Under the pieces are notes generated by a model. The model had not been told where the DNA came from. It searched no databases and saw nothing but the letters and a program-made list of their open reading frames with translations. Positions 1 to 8,828 of a stretch of 64,000 nucleotides of DNA are shown in pieces; positions within the stretch are counted from its first letter, which is position 1; every line of letters begins with the position of its first letter. The stretch is taken from contig NZ_CP084629.1 of the NCBI RefSeq assembly GCF_022878925.1, forward strand, positions 1 through 64,000, written 5' to 3'. The translations under genes were made by a program, and so were the position numbers. This DNA is from Caballeronia sp. TF1N1. Lineage in GTDB: Bacteria > Pseudomonadota > Gammaproteobacteria > Burkholderiales > Burkholderiaceae.

Positions 1-624
1 CCGCGTGATGAAACCGCCCTTGAAGCGGCCATTTGCAATCCATGTATAGCCGCTCTCCGCAGCCCCGTCGACGACCGCCTGCAACACCGGCGGCGCTGCC
101 GTCCGCCCGTCCTGCGTACCGATGTTCAGATCCGGCAGCTTGCCCTCGAACAGACGCGGCAATACGCTTGCGATCGAATGCGCTTCCCACAACAGCACGT
201 TTGCATGCTTCTCGCGCAGGCGCGCGAGTTCGCCGGCGATGGTGTCGTGATACGGCTTCCAGTAAGCCGCGACGCGGCGCTGCTTTTCGGCGGCGTCGGG
301 CACGCAGCCTTCGCGATAAACCGGCTCGCCGCGAAACGTCAGGTCCGGGCACAAGCCCGTCGTGGTCTGCCCCGGATAGAGGCTTTCGTCCGAAGACGGC
401 CGGTTCAGGTCGATCACATAACGCGACAGGCGCGCGCCGAGCACGGTCGCGCCGAGTTCACGCGCGAACGCGTAGAGGCGGTCGAGATGCCAGTCGGTGT
501 CGGCGACCGTCAGCGCAATGTCCGTGTATTGGCCGCGCAGGTCGTCGGGGATGATCGTGCCGAGGTGCGGAATCGACAGCAGGAGCGGCGCATCGCCGCG
601 AGTGAGGGTGAAGATTTCGTTCAT
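1..624 (-). CDS. hutG: N-formylglutamate deformylase (HutG), 3' end cut by window edge
   Basis: Cytoplasmic metal-dependent hydrolase of histidine catabolism: N-formyl-L-glutamate to glutamate plus formate. The 208 visible residues start at the ATG at 624 (MNEIFTLTRGDAPLLLSIPH) and stay open to the edge, against about 265-270 in the family, so roughly the last fifth is missing. Family signatures visible are SIPHLGTIIPDDL near the N-terminus, TDWHLDRLY around residue 45, the LNRPSSDESLYPGQTTTGLCP block, and LLWEAHSI with an E-x-H pair. It starts 42 bp downstream of the LysR gene and may be co-transcribed with it. No hutH, hutU or hutI lies in the window, so its usual partners are elsewhere or further left. 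Confidence 0.88.
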   Translation of the reverse strand, partial: MNEIFTLTRGDAPLLLSIPHLGTIIPDDLRGQYTDIALTVADTDWHLDRLYAFARELGATVLGARLSRYVIDLNRPSSDESLYPGQTTTGLCPDLTFRGEPVYREGCVPDAAEKQRRVAAYWKPYHDTIAGELARLREKHANVLLWEAHSIASVLPRLFEGKLPDLNIGTQDGRTAAPPVLQAVVDGAAESGYTWIANGRFKGGFITR

Positions 625-666
625 GGCGTGAGTAGCGAAGGGTGATCGAGGTTGAGAGCAGTACAT

Positions 667-1635
667 TCAAAGCAACGCGTCGTCCTGCAATGTTGGCAAG
701 GCGCGCTTGAGCGCGGGACAAATCAGATGGTCGAGCACGCGGCGTGTAAGCACGGCGATCTCATCGACGAAATCGCTCCATTCGCCTTGTCGATGCAGCA
801 GAAAGAACTCGCGTCGCCCAAGCCGGCTCGCGGGCAGAGGCAGCACGGCGATTTCATCCAGATAATGCCGCGCTTGCCAGAGACACAGCGGTGTCGAGAT
901 GGCGAAGCCGAGTTTCGCGGCGACGAGGCTCAGGAGCGGATCGGTCGCATCGAACTCGTAGCGGCGCGGACTTTCGATACCCAGATGCCGCGCGAAGCGC
1001 TCCACCTGCTGGCCGATCACCGAGCGCGCCGTATAACGGATCAACGGCAGTTCCGTTGCAAGCTGCCGCCATGACGACGCTCCTTGGCGCTCATCGAGCC
1101 AGCGTCGCGACACGACGGCCACGAACGCTTCCGAAAACAACGGCATCTCGACGATACGGCTGTCGTTCAGCACCGTCTGCGTACAGACCGCGATATCGAC
1201 CTCGCGCGCGTGCATCTGGTCGGACAGGCCCGGCGTGAGTCCCGACCACAAGGCAATCTGCCGCGCGGAGCCGGACATCGCGCGAATGAGTTCGGGGCCG
1301 ACCGTCGCCGCGAAGGAATCGACGCAGCCAAGCCGCAAGGGCAGCGCTCCCGCCAGCGACGCATCGCCGATACGCGTGCTCACCGTTTGCGCATGGTCGA
1401 GCAGCGGCCCGGCGAGTTCGAGCAGCGCGCGTCCCGCCAGATTCGGACGCGGCGGGCGGCTGTCGCGATCGAACAAGCCAGCGCCCTGCTCGCGCTCGAG
1501 CGACGCAATCGACTGGCTCACCGCGCTCTGGCTCACGCCCAGATGTTTCGCGGCTGCCGTCATCGAACCGGTCTCGCAAACGGCGACGAAGGCCTGCAAT
1601 GCGCGTAGATCGATAGGTGGTGGGGTGCGTCTCAT
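667..1635 (-). CDS. LysR-family transcriptional regulator (paralogue of the one at 14314-15315)
   Basis: A 322-residue LysR regulator: N-terminal winged helix (about residues 8-65, with MTAAAKHLGVSQSAVSQSIA) followed by an effector-binding domain. The ATG at 1635 gives the normal LysR N-terminus (MRRTPPPIDLRALQAFVAV) and has a GGAA ribosome site; the frame stays open about 76 codons further upstream, but that extension does not resemble LysR. It is clearly paralogous to the regulator at 14314-15315: both share DLRALQAFVAVCET, LGCVDSF/IGCVDSF, WSGLTP, IGQQVER, YEFD-TDPLLSLV and PLCLWQ. It diverges from the quaternary-amine transporter, with a LysR-type operator between them, and it precedes hutG, so it probably controls one or both. 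Confidence 0.9.
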   Translation of the reverse strand: MRRTPPPIDLRALQAFVAVCETGSMTAAAKHLGVSQSAVSQSIASLEREQGAGLFDRDSRPPRPNLAGRALLELAGPLLDHAQTVSTRIGDASLAGALPLRLGCVDSFAATVGPELIRAMSGSARQIALWSGLTPGLSDQMHAREVDIAVCTQTVLNDSRIVEMPLFSEAFVAVVSRRWLDERQGASSWRQLATELPLIRYTARSVIGQQVERFARHLGIESPRRYEFDATDPLLSLVAAKLGFAISTPLCLWQARHYLDEIAVLPLPASRLGRREFFLLHRQGEWSDFVDEIAVLTRRVLDHLICPALKRALPTLQDDALL

Positions 1636-1746
1636 CGCGTTTCCGTGGTTTGCAGGCACGCGCCCGGCGGAGTCCCGCCGTGCGGCGCTCATGTTGCACG
1701 CACTGGGCTGGAAGCCGCGCGTCTCGCGCAAACGCCCGCATGGGCC

Positions 1747-1761
1747 ATAAGTTTGCCTTAT
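1747..1761. promoter_or_regulatory. LysR-type operator candidate (T-N11-A inverted repeat)
   Basis: Perfect inverted repeat ATAAG-N5-CTTAT whose inner T and A (1748 and 1760) form the T-N11-A pattern of LysR boxes. It lies between the divergent LysR gene (start 1635) and the importer operon (start 1900), where an autoregulated divergent operator is expected. A similar site sits at 15339-15353. Confidence 0.55.
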
Positions 1762-1899
1762 GCAAAATGATCGTGCGTCGTTTGCGGAGATCGGGGCCCG
1801 TGTCGCATTGATGACAGTAGACGTCGAGTTTGTGCCGGTTCCGGCGATTTTGGACCGGTACATTCATTCGTCACGGGCATCGAGGCGCGGGAGGCCGCA

Positions 1900-2649
1900 G
1901 TGGAGACACTGGTTTTTATCTGGAGCAACGCGGCGTCGATCGCTTCCATGCTGGTCGATCACGTGTTGCTGGTGCTTGCCGGCGTCGGCTGCGCCATCGT
2001 GACGGGCGTCGCGCTCGGCATCGTCATCACGCTCAACGAGCGGCTCGCGCGCGTGGTGTTGTACGCCGCCGCGATGCTCATGACGATCCCATCCATCGCG
2101 CTCTTCGGCTTGCTGATTCCGGTGCTCTCGCTGATCGGACAGGGCATCGGCTTTCTGCCTGCCGCCATCGCGCTCTTTCTGTATGCGCAATTGCCGATCG
2201 TGCGCAACACCTACGCCGCGATCCGCAATCTCGATCCCGCGCTGCGCGAAGCCGCCAACGGCATGGGGATGACCGCGTGGCAGCGGCTCTACCGCGTGGA
2301 GATGCCGATTGCCGTGCCGATCATCATGGCGGGCGTACGCATGGCGGTGGTCATGAATATAGGCATTGCGGCGATTGCCACGTATATCGGCGCGGGCGGG
2401 CTCGGGCGGCTGATCAGCCGGGGCATTTCGCAATCCGATCCGCGCCAGTTGATCGCGGGCGCGGTGATCGTCGCGCTGCTCGCGATCCTCGCCGACCTCG
2501 GCCTGGGCGCGCTGCAATGGCGCCTGACGCCGGAAGGCATGCGGCCGCGGCAGGCGCGCTTCTTCTGGCGCCGCAACGCGACGCGCGGGCCGCTGGTGAC
2601 GGCCGCGACGGCCGCGACGCCGATTTCATCCACAGCGGAGGGACGATGA
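1900..2649 (+). CDS. Quaternary-amine (glycine betaine/choline/carnitine-type) ABC transporter permease
   Basis: A 249-residue inner-membrane permease of the OpuC/ProW type with about six hydrophobic segments. The ABC-binding EAA loop is visible (EAANGMGMTAWQRLYRVEMP, about residue 110). The GTG start at 1900 is preceded by GGGAGG at 1889-1894. Its stop overlaps the next start (ATGA at 2646), so translation is probably coupled. It is the first gene of an importer with two different permeases, one ATPase and one binding protein, as in OpuC or Yeh systems. The exact substrate cannot be read from the sequence. Confidence 0.88.
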   Translation: METLVFIWSNAASIASMLVDHVLLVLAGVGCAIVTGVALGIVITLNERLARVVLYAAAMLMTIPSIALFGLLIPVLSLIGQGIGFLPAAIALFLYAQLPIVRNTYAAIRNLDPALREAANGMGMTAWQRLYRVEMPIAVPIIMAGVRMAVVMNIGIAAIATYIGAGGLGRLISRGISQSDPRQLIAGAVIVALLAILADLGLGALQWRLTPEGMRPRQARFFWRRNATRGPLVTAATAATPISSTAEGR

Positions 2650-3875
2650 TCGATCTTCGACATCTGACGAAGCGATTCGAAAAGCGCGGCGAAAAGCCAG
2701 TCGTCGACGACGTGTCGATGACGATCGGCGAAGGCGAACTCTGCGTGCTGCTCGGGCCGTCCGGTTGCGGCAAGACGACGACGCTCAAGATGATCAACCG
2801 GCTCGTGCAGCCCACGTCAGGGCAGATTCTGATCGGCGGCGCGGATACGGCGGGCTTCGATATCGTCGAGTTGCGGCGGCGCATCGGCTATGCGATTCAG
2901 CAAGTCGGCCTGTTCCCGAACATGACGGTCGCCGAGAACATCGGCATCGTGCCGAAGATGCTCGGCTGGGACAAAACGCGCATCCGCGAGCGCACCGAAA
3001 AGCTGTTGGAGATGGTCACGCTCGATCCGGCCATCTACATGCGATGTTATCCGCGCGACCTGTCGGGCGGGCAACAGCAGCGCGTGGGCGTGGCGCGCGC
3101 GCTCGCCGCCGATCCGCCGGTAATGCTGATGGACGAACCGTTCGGCGCCATCGATCCGATCAATCGCACGTCTATTCAGGACGAATTCCGCCATATTCAG
3201 ACGACCCTGAAGAAGACCGTGATGTTCGTCAGCCACGACATCGACGAAGCCATGAAAATGGGCGACAAGGTCGCGATCTTCCGCAACGGCAAGCTCGAAC
3301 AACTGGCGAGCCCGGATGAACTGCTGGCGCGTCCCGCGAGCGCGTTCATCGCCGATTTCGTGGGCACTGACCGGGCGCTCAAGCGTCTGCGCCTGATGCG
3401 CGCCGTCGATGCGGCGCTGGAACCGGCGCGCGTCGCGCGGCTCGGCTACCCGAGCGCCGATGCCCGCGCGCTCTTGCGCGATCACGTGGCCGACGCACTG
3501 GTCGTGCTCGACGCCCACGGCAGACCGGCCGGCCACGTCGGCGCGGCCGAACTCGACGCCAGCGGCGCCACGCTCGAAGCGCCGAGTCTGCGCGCGCTGC
3601 CGGGCGTGGTGCGCGCGGGCGACGACCTGCGCGCGGTCATGTCGATGCTGCTCGCGCACGGCGCGTCGTGGCTGCCGGGCGTCGACGCGGACGGACGCTT
3701 CATCGGCTACGTGACGTATGAACGCATCGCGCTGATGGCGCGCGCGGCGTGCGTGTCCGGCGCGGCATTGCCCGAAGGCGGCCTGGCCTCGTCCGCTGGC
3801 GACGCGGCGAAAGCGGGCGATGCATCGCGCGATGACGGGGCGCATCCCGAACTCGCTTTCGGAGGCGCGCGATGA
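2646..3875 (+). CDS. Quaternary-amine ABC transporter ATP-binding protein with C-terminal CBS region
   Basis: A 409-residue ATPase of the ProV/OpuCA type. Walker A is GPSGCGKTT (about residues 37-45), the signature is LSGGQQQR and Walker B is VMLMDEP. After the nucleotide-binding domain comes a region of about 130 residues with CBS-like features (DALVVLDAHGRPAGHV and SWLPGVDADGRFIGYV), the module that senses ionic strength in osmoregulatory relatives. The start at 2646 overlaps the upstream stop and the end overlaps the next start by ATGA, giving a tightly coupled operon. The ATPase family call is firm; osmotic regulation is only inferred from the CBS region. Confidence 0.9.
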   Translation: MIDLRHLTKRFEKRGEKPVVDDVSMTIGEGELCVLLGPSGCGKTTTLKMINRLVQPTSGQILIGGADTAGFDIVELRRRIGYAIQQVGLFPNMTVAENIGIVPKMLGWDKTRIRERTEKLLEMVTLDPAIYMRCYPRDLSGGQQQRVGVARALAADPPVMLMDEPFGAIDPINRTSIQDEFRHIQTTLKKTVMFVSHDIDEAMKMGDKVAIFRNGKLEQLASPDELLARPASAFIADFVGTDRALKRLRLMRAVDAALEPARVARLGYPSADARALLRDHVADALVVLDAHGRPAGHVGAAELDASGATLEAPSLRALPGVVRAGDDLRAVMSMLLAHGASWLPGVDADGRFIGYVTYERIALMARAACVSGAALPEGGLASSAGDAAKAGDASRDDGAHPELAFGGAR

Positions 3876-4594
3876 ACCATCGACGCGGCGGTTCGCGTAT
3901 TGCGTTAGGCGCGATGATGGCGTTGGCCAGCGCATCGGCGCATGCAGACGACTGGCTCGCATCGATCGGGCAGTACCGCGCGGACATCGTCTATCAGTCC
4001 GGCCAGCAGATGCTGATGGTGCTGATCGCGGGCGTCGCGGCTATCGTGGTTGCGGTGCCCGCGGGCATCTGGCTGAGTCGCCCCGACAACGGCCGGGCCG
4101 CGCAGTTCGTGATGTTCACGCTCAACGCGGGCCAGGCCGTGCCCAAGCTCGCCATTCTCGCGCTCGCCATGAGCGTGCTCGGCATCGGCGCGAAGCCCGC
4201 GATTCTCGCGTTATGGCTCGCCACGCTGCTGCCCATCGCGATGAATACATACGAAGGCATACGCGCCGTGCCGCCCGCGCTGATCGAGGCCGCGAGCGGC
4301 ATCGGCATGACGCAACGGCAGATTCTCTTCAAGGTGGAATTGCCCAACGCCATGTTCGTGATTCTTGCGGGCGTGCGCACCGCGCTCGCCATCACAGTCG
4401 GCACCGCACCGCTCGCGTTCCTCGTCGGCGGCGGCGGTCTCGGCGAGCTGATTTTCACGGGCATCGACCTCAACGATTTCACGATGCTGCTTGCGGGCGC
4501 CATCCCGACCGCCCTGCTCGCGGTGGCAACCGACCTGTTCGTCGCGCAAATGCAGCACTGGCTCGTGCCGCGCGGCGTCAGTCCTCAACGCTGA
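3872..4594 (+). CDS. Quaternary-amine ABC transporter permease, second subunit
   Basis: A 240-residue permease of the OpuC family. It begins with a cleavable-looking signal (hydrophobic stretch ending SASAHADD, about residues 12-27), then five or six membrane segments. The EAA loop is EAASGIGMTQRQILFKVELP. It overlaps the ATPase stop by four bases and is followed 22 bp later by the binding protein. With the permease at 1900-2649 it would form a heterodimeric channel. Confidence 0.87.
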   Translation: MNHRRGGSRIALGAMMALASASAHADDWLASIGQYRADIVYQSGQQMLMVLIAGVAAIVVAVPAGIWLSRPDNGRAAQFVMFTLNAGQAVPKLAILALAMSVLGIGAKPAILALWLATLLPIAMNTYEGIRAVPPALIEAASGIGMTQRQILFKVELPNAMFVILAGVRTALAITVGTAPLAFLVGGGGLGELIFTGIDLNDFTMLLAGAIPTALLAVATDLFVAQMQHWLVPRGVSPQR

Positions 4595-4616
4595 TCTTTC
4601 CTGGATAACGAAGCTC

Positions 4617-5537
4617 ATGCTCAAGCCTTTGCTGTCACGCAAACTGTGGTCGCGTCTTCTCGGCGCATCCCTGTTCACGCTTGCCCTCGGAACGATGGCC
4701 CTGCAGGCCGCGCAGGCTGCGCCAACCGTCACGGTCGGCGGCAAGAACTTCACCGAACAAGTGCTGCTGGCGGAAATGACCACGCAACTGCTCAAGGCGA
4801 AGGGTTTCACGGTCGTCAAGAAAGACGGCATGGGCAGCACGGTGCTGCGTCAGGCGCAGGAAAACGGTCAGGTGGACGTGTACTGGGAATACACCGGCAC
4901 TTCGCTCATCACCTACAACAAGGTGACCGACAAGCTCGACCCGCAGCAAACTTATGCGCGCGTCAAGGAACTGGATGCCCAGAAAGGCCTCGTGTGGCTC
5001 GACCCGTCGAAGGCGAACGATACCTACGGCATCGCCATGAACCGCGATGTCGCGCAGAAGCTCGGCGTCACGACCATGAGCGACCTCGCCAAGGTGCTCA
5101 ACAGCGGCAAGGAACTGACCTTCGCGTGTAACTCCGAGTTCTATGCGCGCCCGGACGGCCTGCGTCCGCTGCAAAAAGAATACGGCTTCAGCTTCGGTCC
5201 GTCGCAGATCAAGCGGATGGATTCGGGTCTCACCTATCAGGCGCTGAAGGACCGTCAGGTGGACACCGCGCTCGTTTTCACGACCGATGGCCGCGTGCCC
5301 GCTTTCAACTTCATCGTGCTGCGTGACGACAAGAGTTTCTTCCCCGCTTACGCGCTTACGCCGGTCGCACGCAAGGCGGCGCTCGACGCGAATCCGAATC
5401 TCGCGGGCATCCTGAACGCGCTGTCGGCCAAACTCGACGACGCAACGATGGCGCGACTCAACGCCGAGGTCGACGTCCAGAAGAAGTCGCTCGACGAGGT
5501 GTCGGCTACTTTCCTCAAGTCCGCCGGACTGATCTGA
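4617..5537 (+). CDS. Quaternary-amine ABC transporter substrate-binding protein
   Basis: A 306-residue periplasmic binding protein of the OpuAC/OsmF class. The start at 4617 gives a standard signal peptide (basic MLKPLLSRKLWSR, hydrophobic core, cleavage near LQAAQA-APTV). The mature N-terminus carries the family signature VTVGGKNFTEQVLLAEM, and DVYWEYTGTSLI and DSGLTYQALKDRQVD also fit. Relatives bind glycine betaine, choline, carnitine or proline betaine through an aromatic cage. It completes the importer that heads the Rieske demethylase region. Confidence 0.88.
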   Translation: MLKPLLSRKLWSRLLGASLFTLALGTMALQAAQAAPTVTVGGKNFTEQVLLAEMTTQLLKAKGFTVVKKDGMGSTVLRQAQENGQVDVYWEYTGTSLITYNKVTDKLDPQQTYARVKELDAQKGLVWLDPSKANDTYGIAMNRDVAQKLGVTTMSDLAKVLNSGKELTFACNSEFYARPDGLRPLQKEYGFSFGPSQIKRMDSGLTYQALKDRQVDTALVFTTDGRVPAFNFIVLRDDKSFFPAYALTPVARKAALDANPNLAGILNALSAKLDDATMARLNAEVDVQKKSLDEVSATFLKSAGLI

Positions 5538-5547
5538 CGCGCGTCCG

Positions 5548-6393
5548 ATGAAGCCTTTTATCGTCGCCGCCGCGCAAACCGAAACCGTCGCGGGCGATCT
5601 GGCCGCGAATCTGGCGGCGCATCGCCGGTTTATCGACGAAGCACGCGGGCGCGGCGTTCAGTTGCTCGTGTTTCCCGAGTTGTCGCTTGCCGGTCACAGT
5701 GCGGGCGCCGATGCCTTGAGGCTCGCCTTGCCGCGTAACGCCGCCGCGCTCCTCGAGCTGGCTGAAGCGTGCTCGCCGCTTGCCGCCGTGGTTGGCTTCG
5801 TCGAGGAAGCAGCGGGCGCGCAGTTCTACAACAGCGTCGCGACACTGTACGCGGGACGCGTGGTGCACGTGCATCGCAAGATCGCGCTTGCCACTTACGG
5901 CCGGCTCGACGACGGCAAGCACTACGGACACGGCGCGCGGCTCGACCAGTTCACGCTGCCCGCCGATCCGCGCTGGCAGATCGCCACGCCCGTGTGCGCG
6001 GATTTGTGGAGCCCGGCGGTGATGCATCGGCTTGCCTGCGACGGCGCGACGCTATGCGCGGCGCCTGTGAGTTCGGCGGTCGAAGCCGTGGGCGACGCCT
6101 TCGACAATCCACGCGGCTGGGACACGGTGCTGCGTGCCCACGCACTCGTCTACGGTCTGCCTGTCGTGTTCGCCAATCGCGTCGGCCATGAAAACGGCCT
6201 GCGCTTTTGGGGCGGCTCGCGCGTCGTCGGGCCGCGCGGCGAAACGCTCGCGCAAAGCGAATCGGCACGTGAGGAACTGGTCGTGGCGACGCTCGACTAC
6301 GAAGCCGTGCGCGCCGCGCGCTTCGACTTGCCGACCCTGCGCGATGCCCGCGGCATCCACGCACTCGAAAGCGGCATCGTGTCGGTTTCGTGA
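5548..6393 (+). CDS. Nitrilase-superfamily (carbon-nitrogen) hydrolase
   Basis: A 281-residue amidohydrolase of the nitrilase superfamily. The Glu-Lys-Cys catalytic triad is visible in FPELSLAG (about residue 47), HRKIAL (about 110) and PVCADLW (about 152). Such enzymes hydrolyse amides, N-carbamoyl amines or nitriles; the sequence does not say which. It lies 10 bp after the betaine binding protein and ahead of the Rieske oxygenase, so it probably acts on an amide or carbamoyl intermediate of the same pathway. The N-terminus (MKPFIVAAAQTETVAGDL) is normal for the family. Confidence 0.85.
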   Translation: MKPFIVAAAQTETVAGDLAANLAAHRRFIDEARGRGVQLLVFPELSLAGHSAGADALRLALPRNAAALLELAEACSPLAAVVGFVEEAAGAQFYNSVATLYAGRVVHVHRKIALATYGRLDDGKHYGHGARLDQFTLPADPRWQIATPVCADLWSPAVMHRLACDGATLCAAPVSSAVEAVGDAFDNPRGWDTVLRAHALVYGLPVVFANRVGHENGLRFWGGSRVVGPRGETLAQSESAREELVVATLDYEAVRAARFDLPTLRDARGIHALESGIVSVS

Positions 6394-6477
6394 TCGCGTT
6401 GGTCGTGTGTCTGCCCGCACCGGTCATATCCGCGACCGACAATCGATTCAACTGATCGTTCGCATGGGAGTGTGACG

Positions 6478-7731
6478 ATGATCGACCCGACGCGCGTGCG
6501 CGCCGCCCTGGCCGAGCGCCAGGACAACTTCTCGCTGCCGCAGCCTTTTTATACCGATGAAGCCTTTCATCGGCTCGACCTCGACGCCGTTTTCAACGAC
6601 GAGTGGCTGTTCGCCTGCAACAGCTGCGAACTGCGCGAACCGGGCGATTATCTGACGCTGGAAATCGGCGCGACATCGGTGCTCGTGCTGCGCGACATGG
6701 ACGGCGAAATCCGCGCGTTCTTCAATACCTGCCGGCATCGCGGCTCGCGCATCTGTCTCGAAGAGAAAGGGCATGCGCATCGGCTTACTTGTCCGTATCA
6801 CCAGTGGGTGTACGACCTCGACGGCGCGCTCCTGCATGCGCGGCAGATGCCGGCGGGCTTCGAGCGCGAGGGCTACGGCTTGCGCGCCGTGCATGTCGAG
6901 ATCGTGTGCGGCATGGTCTATATCTGCCTCGCCGCGACGCCGCCCGACATCACGCGCTTTCGCGACGCGGTCACGCCCTACCTCGCGCCGCATCAGCCGT
7001 GGCGCACCAAGGTCGCGGCCAGCGTGACGATGATCGAGGAAGCCAACTGGAAGCTCGTCATCGAGAACAATCGTGAGTGCTATCACTGCGCGGCCAATCA
7101 CCCGGAGTTGCTCGCGACGCTCGTCGAATTCGCGTTGCCCGACGATCCCGCTGGCTCGCGCGACTTCCGTCTGTTAATGGAAGCCCAGGCTGCGAAGTGG
7201 GACCGTCACGGCTTGCCGCATTTGCCCGCCGATGGCGGCGACGAATTCCGCTGCATCCGGCTGCCGTTTCATCGCGGCGCGGTGTCCTTCACGCCGGACG
7301 GATCGCCCGCGTGCGGCAAGCTGCTCGGCGACCTCACCGATCCGGATCTCGGCTCGGTGCGCATGTTTCGCGTGCCGAACAACTGGAATCATTTTCTCGC
7401 CGACCACATCATCCACTTCCGCATTCTGCCGCTGTCGGCCACGCGCACGGTGTTGCGCACGACGTGGCTCGTACACGAGGATGCCGTCGAAGGCGTCGAT
7501 TACGACGTCGATACGCTCACGTCCGTATGGAACGCGACCAACGTGCAGGACGCGCGGCTTGCGGCGAACAATCAGCTGGGCGTGGGCTCGCTCGGCTATG
7601 CGCCGGGACCGTATGCGCCGTCCGAGTTCATGCTGCGCAACTTCACGAACTGGTATGCAAGGAAGCTCGCGTCACATCTGGACGGCGCACACGGGCAGCG
7701 CTTAATCGCGCTGAAGGTGTCGAATGGCTGA
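6478..7731 (+). CDS. Rieske non-heme iron oxygenase alpha subunit (GbcA/stachydrine demethylase-like)
   Basis: A 417-residue oxygenase. The Rieske [2Fe-2S] ligands are C85-x-H87 (NTCRHRGS) and C105-x2-H108 (TCPYHQW). The mononuclear iron site is in ENNRECYHCAANHPE, with the H-x4-H pair. Closest remembered relatives are glycine betaine monooxygenase GbcA of Pseudomonas and stachydrine demethylase, which remove a methyl group from a quaternary amine as formaldehyde. The ATG at 6478 is chosen over a GTG at 6472 because GGGAG at 6466-6470 is correctly spaced only for the ATG. It overlaps its reductase and follows a quaternary-amine importer, so N-demethylation is the likely reaction; the substrate is open. 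Confidence 0.88.
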   Translation: MIDPTRVRAALAERQDNFSLPQPFYTDEAFHRLDLDAVFNDEWLFACNSCELREPGDYLTLEIGATSVLVLRDMDGEIRAFFNTCRHRGSRICLEEKGHAHRLTCPYHQWVYDLDGALLHARQMPAGFEREGYGLRAVHVEIVCGMVYICLAATPPDITRFRDAVTPYLAPHQPWRTKVAASVTMIEEANWKLVIENNRECYHCAANHPELLATLVEFALPDDPAGSRDFRLLMEAQAAKWDRHGLPHLPADGGDEFRCIRLPFHRGAVSFTPDGSPACGKLLGDLTDPDLGSVRMFRVPNNWNHFLADHIIHFRILPLSATRTVLRTTWLVHEDAVEGVDYDVDTLTSVWNATNVQDARLAANNQLGVGSLGYAPGPYAPSEFMLRNFTNWYARKLASHLDGAHGQRLIALKVSNG

Positions 7732-8827
7732 TGTGCCGACATCTTCCGATACGGCGTTCGACAGCACCCTCGCCTTTGCCTGCGACACGCCCGCATCGCG
7801 CACGCTCGAGTGCATCGGCGTGCGTGACGAAGCGCCGGGCGTCAAGACCTTTCGCCTGCGCGATCCGCACCCCGACGGCGCGCGCCGCTACGCGCCGGGC
7901 CAGGCCATGCTGCTGACGCTCGATATCGAGGGGCGGCGCTTCGACCGCACGTTTTCTATCGCCTCGACGCCGCTCGAAGCGGACGCGCTCGAACTGACGA
8001 TCAAGGCGCAGTCCGGCGGCGTCGTCACCCGCTGGCTGCATGAGCGCTTCGCGCCGGGCATGCGCATCGACACGCGCTATCCGCTCGGACGCTTCACACT
8101 CGATGCATCGGCCAATACGCCTCTTGCGCTAGTGTCGGCGGGCTCGGGCGCATCGCCGCTGATGTCCATGCTGCGCACGCTGGCGCGCCGCTCGCCGCAC
8201 GCCGACATCGCCTGGCTTCATTGCGCGCGCGGCGTGGACGACATTCTTTTTGCCGATGAACTCGCGACGCTTCAGGCGCGCATGCCCAACCTGACAGTAC
8301 ACGTGTGGCTGAGCGCGCCCGCACCCGGCTGGTTTGGTCTGCGCGGGCGCATGTCGCGCGGCGCGCTTTGGGCAATGGCGCCGGACTTCGGACGCCGCAC
8401 GGTCTATTGCTGCGGTCCGGCCGGTTTCATGCAGAGCGTGCGGCAGATTCATGCTGCCGAAGGCGCTCGCCGCGCGGCGTTTCATATCGAGCATTTCGGT
8501 CCCGTGATCGAGCCGATGGAAAGCGAAGCCGCGACGACCGGCGCACCTTCGTCCGACGAACAGCGCGATGCCATTTTCAACGCGTGGCTGAACGGCCGGC
8601 GCTTCGATGTGCGCGCGGGCGAAACGCTGCTCGTCGCGGCCACGCGTCAGCAAGTGGTGATTCCGTGCGGTTGCGCGAGCGGCCTGTGCGGCACGTGCAA
8701 AGTGCGCCACCTTTCGGGCGAAGTCGCGATGAAACATGCAGGCGGAATTTCCGCGGCCGAAGAAGCGCAAGGCTGGATTCTCGCGTGTTCGAGCCGTCCC
8801 TTGACCGATGTCGAAATCGCCTTCTGA
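7724..8827 (+). CDS. Ferredoxin-NAD(P)H reductase partner of the Rieske oxygenase (GbcB-like)
   Basis: A 367-residue flavin/iron-sulfur reductase that feeds electrons to the Rieske component. It has an FAD-binding barrel (RTFSIAS, about residues 80-86), an NAD-binding domain (VSAGSGASPLMSML; YCCGPAGFM), and a C-terminal plant-type [2Fe-2S] ferredoxin domain with PCGCASGLCGTC and a later Cys in ILACSS. This domain order matches GbcB and other hybrid reductases of Rieske demethylases. Its start overlaps the oxygenase gene by eight bases, which implies coupled translation. Confidence 0.88.
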   Translation: MADVPTSSDTAFDSTLAFACDTPASRTLECIGVRDEAPGVKTFRLRDPHPDGARRYAPGQAMLLTLDIEGRRFDRTFSIASTPLEADALELTIKAQSGGVVTRWLHERFAPGMRIDTRYPLGRFTLDASANTPLALVSAGSGASPLMSMLRTLARRSPHADIAWLHCARGVDDILFADELATLQARMPNLTVHVWLSAPAPGWFGLRGRMSRGALWAMAPDFGRRTVYCCGPAGFMQSVRQIHAAEGARRAAFHIEHFGPVIEPMESEAATTGAPSSDEQRDAIFNAWLNGRRFDVRAGETLLVAATRQQVVIPCGCASGLCGTCKVRHLSGEVAMKHAGGISAAEEAQGWILACSSRPLTDVEIAF

Positions 8828-8828
8828 C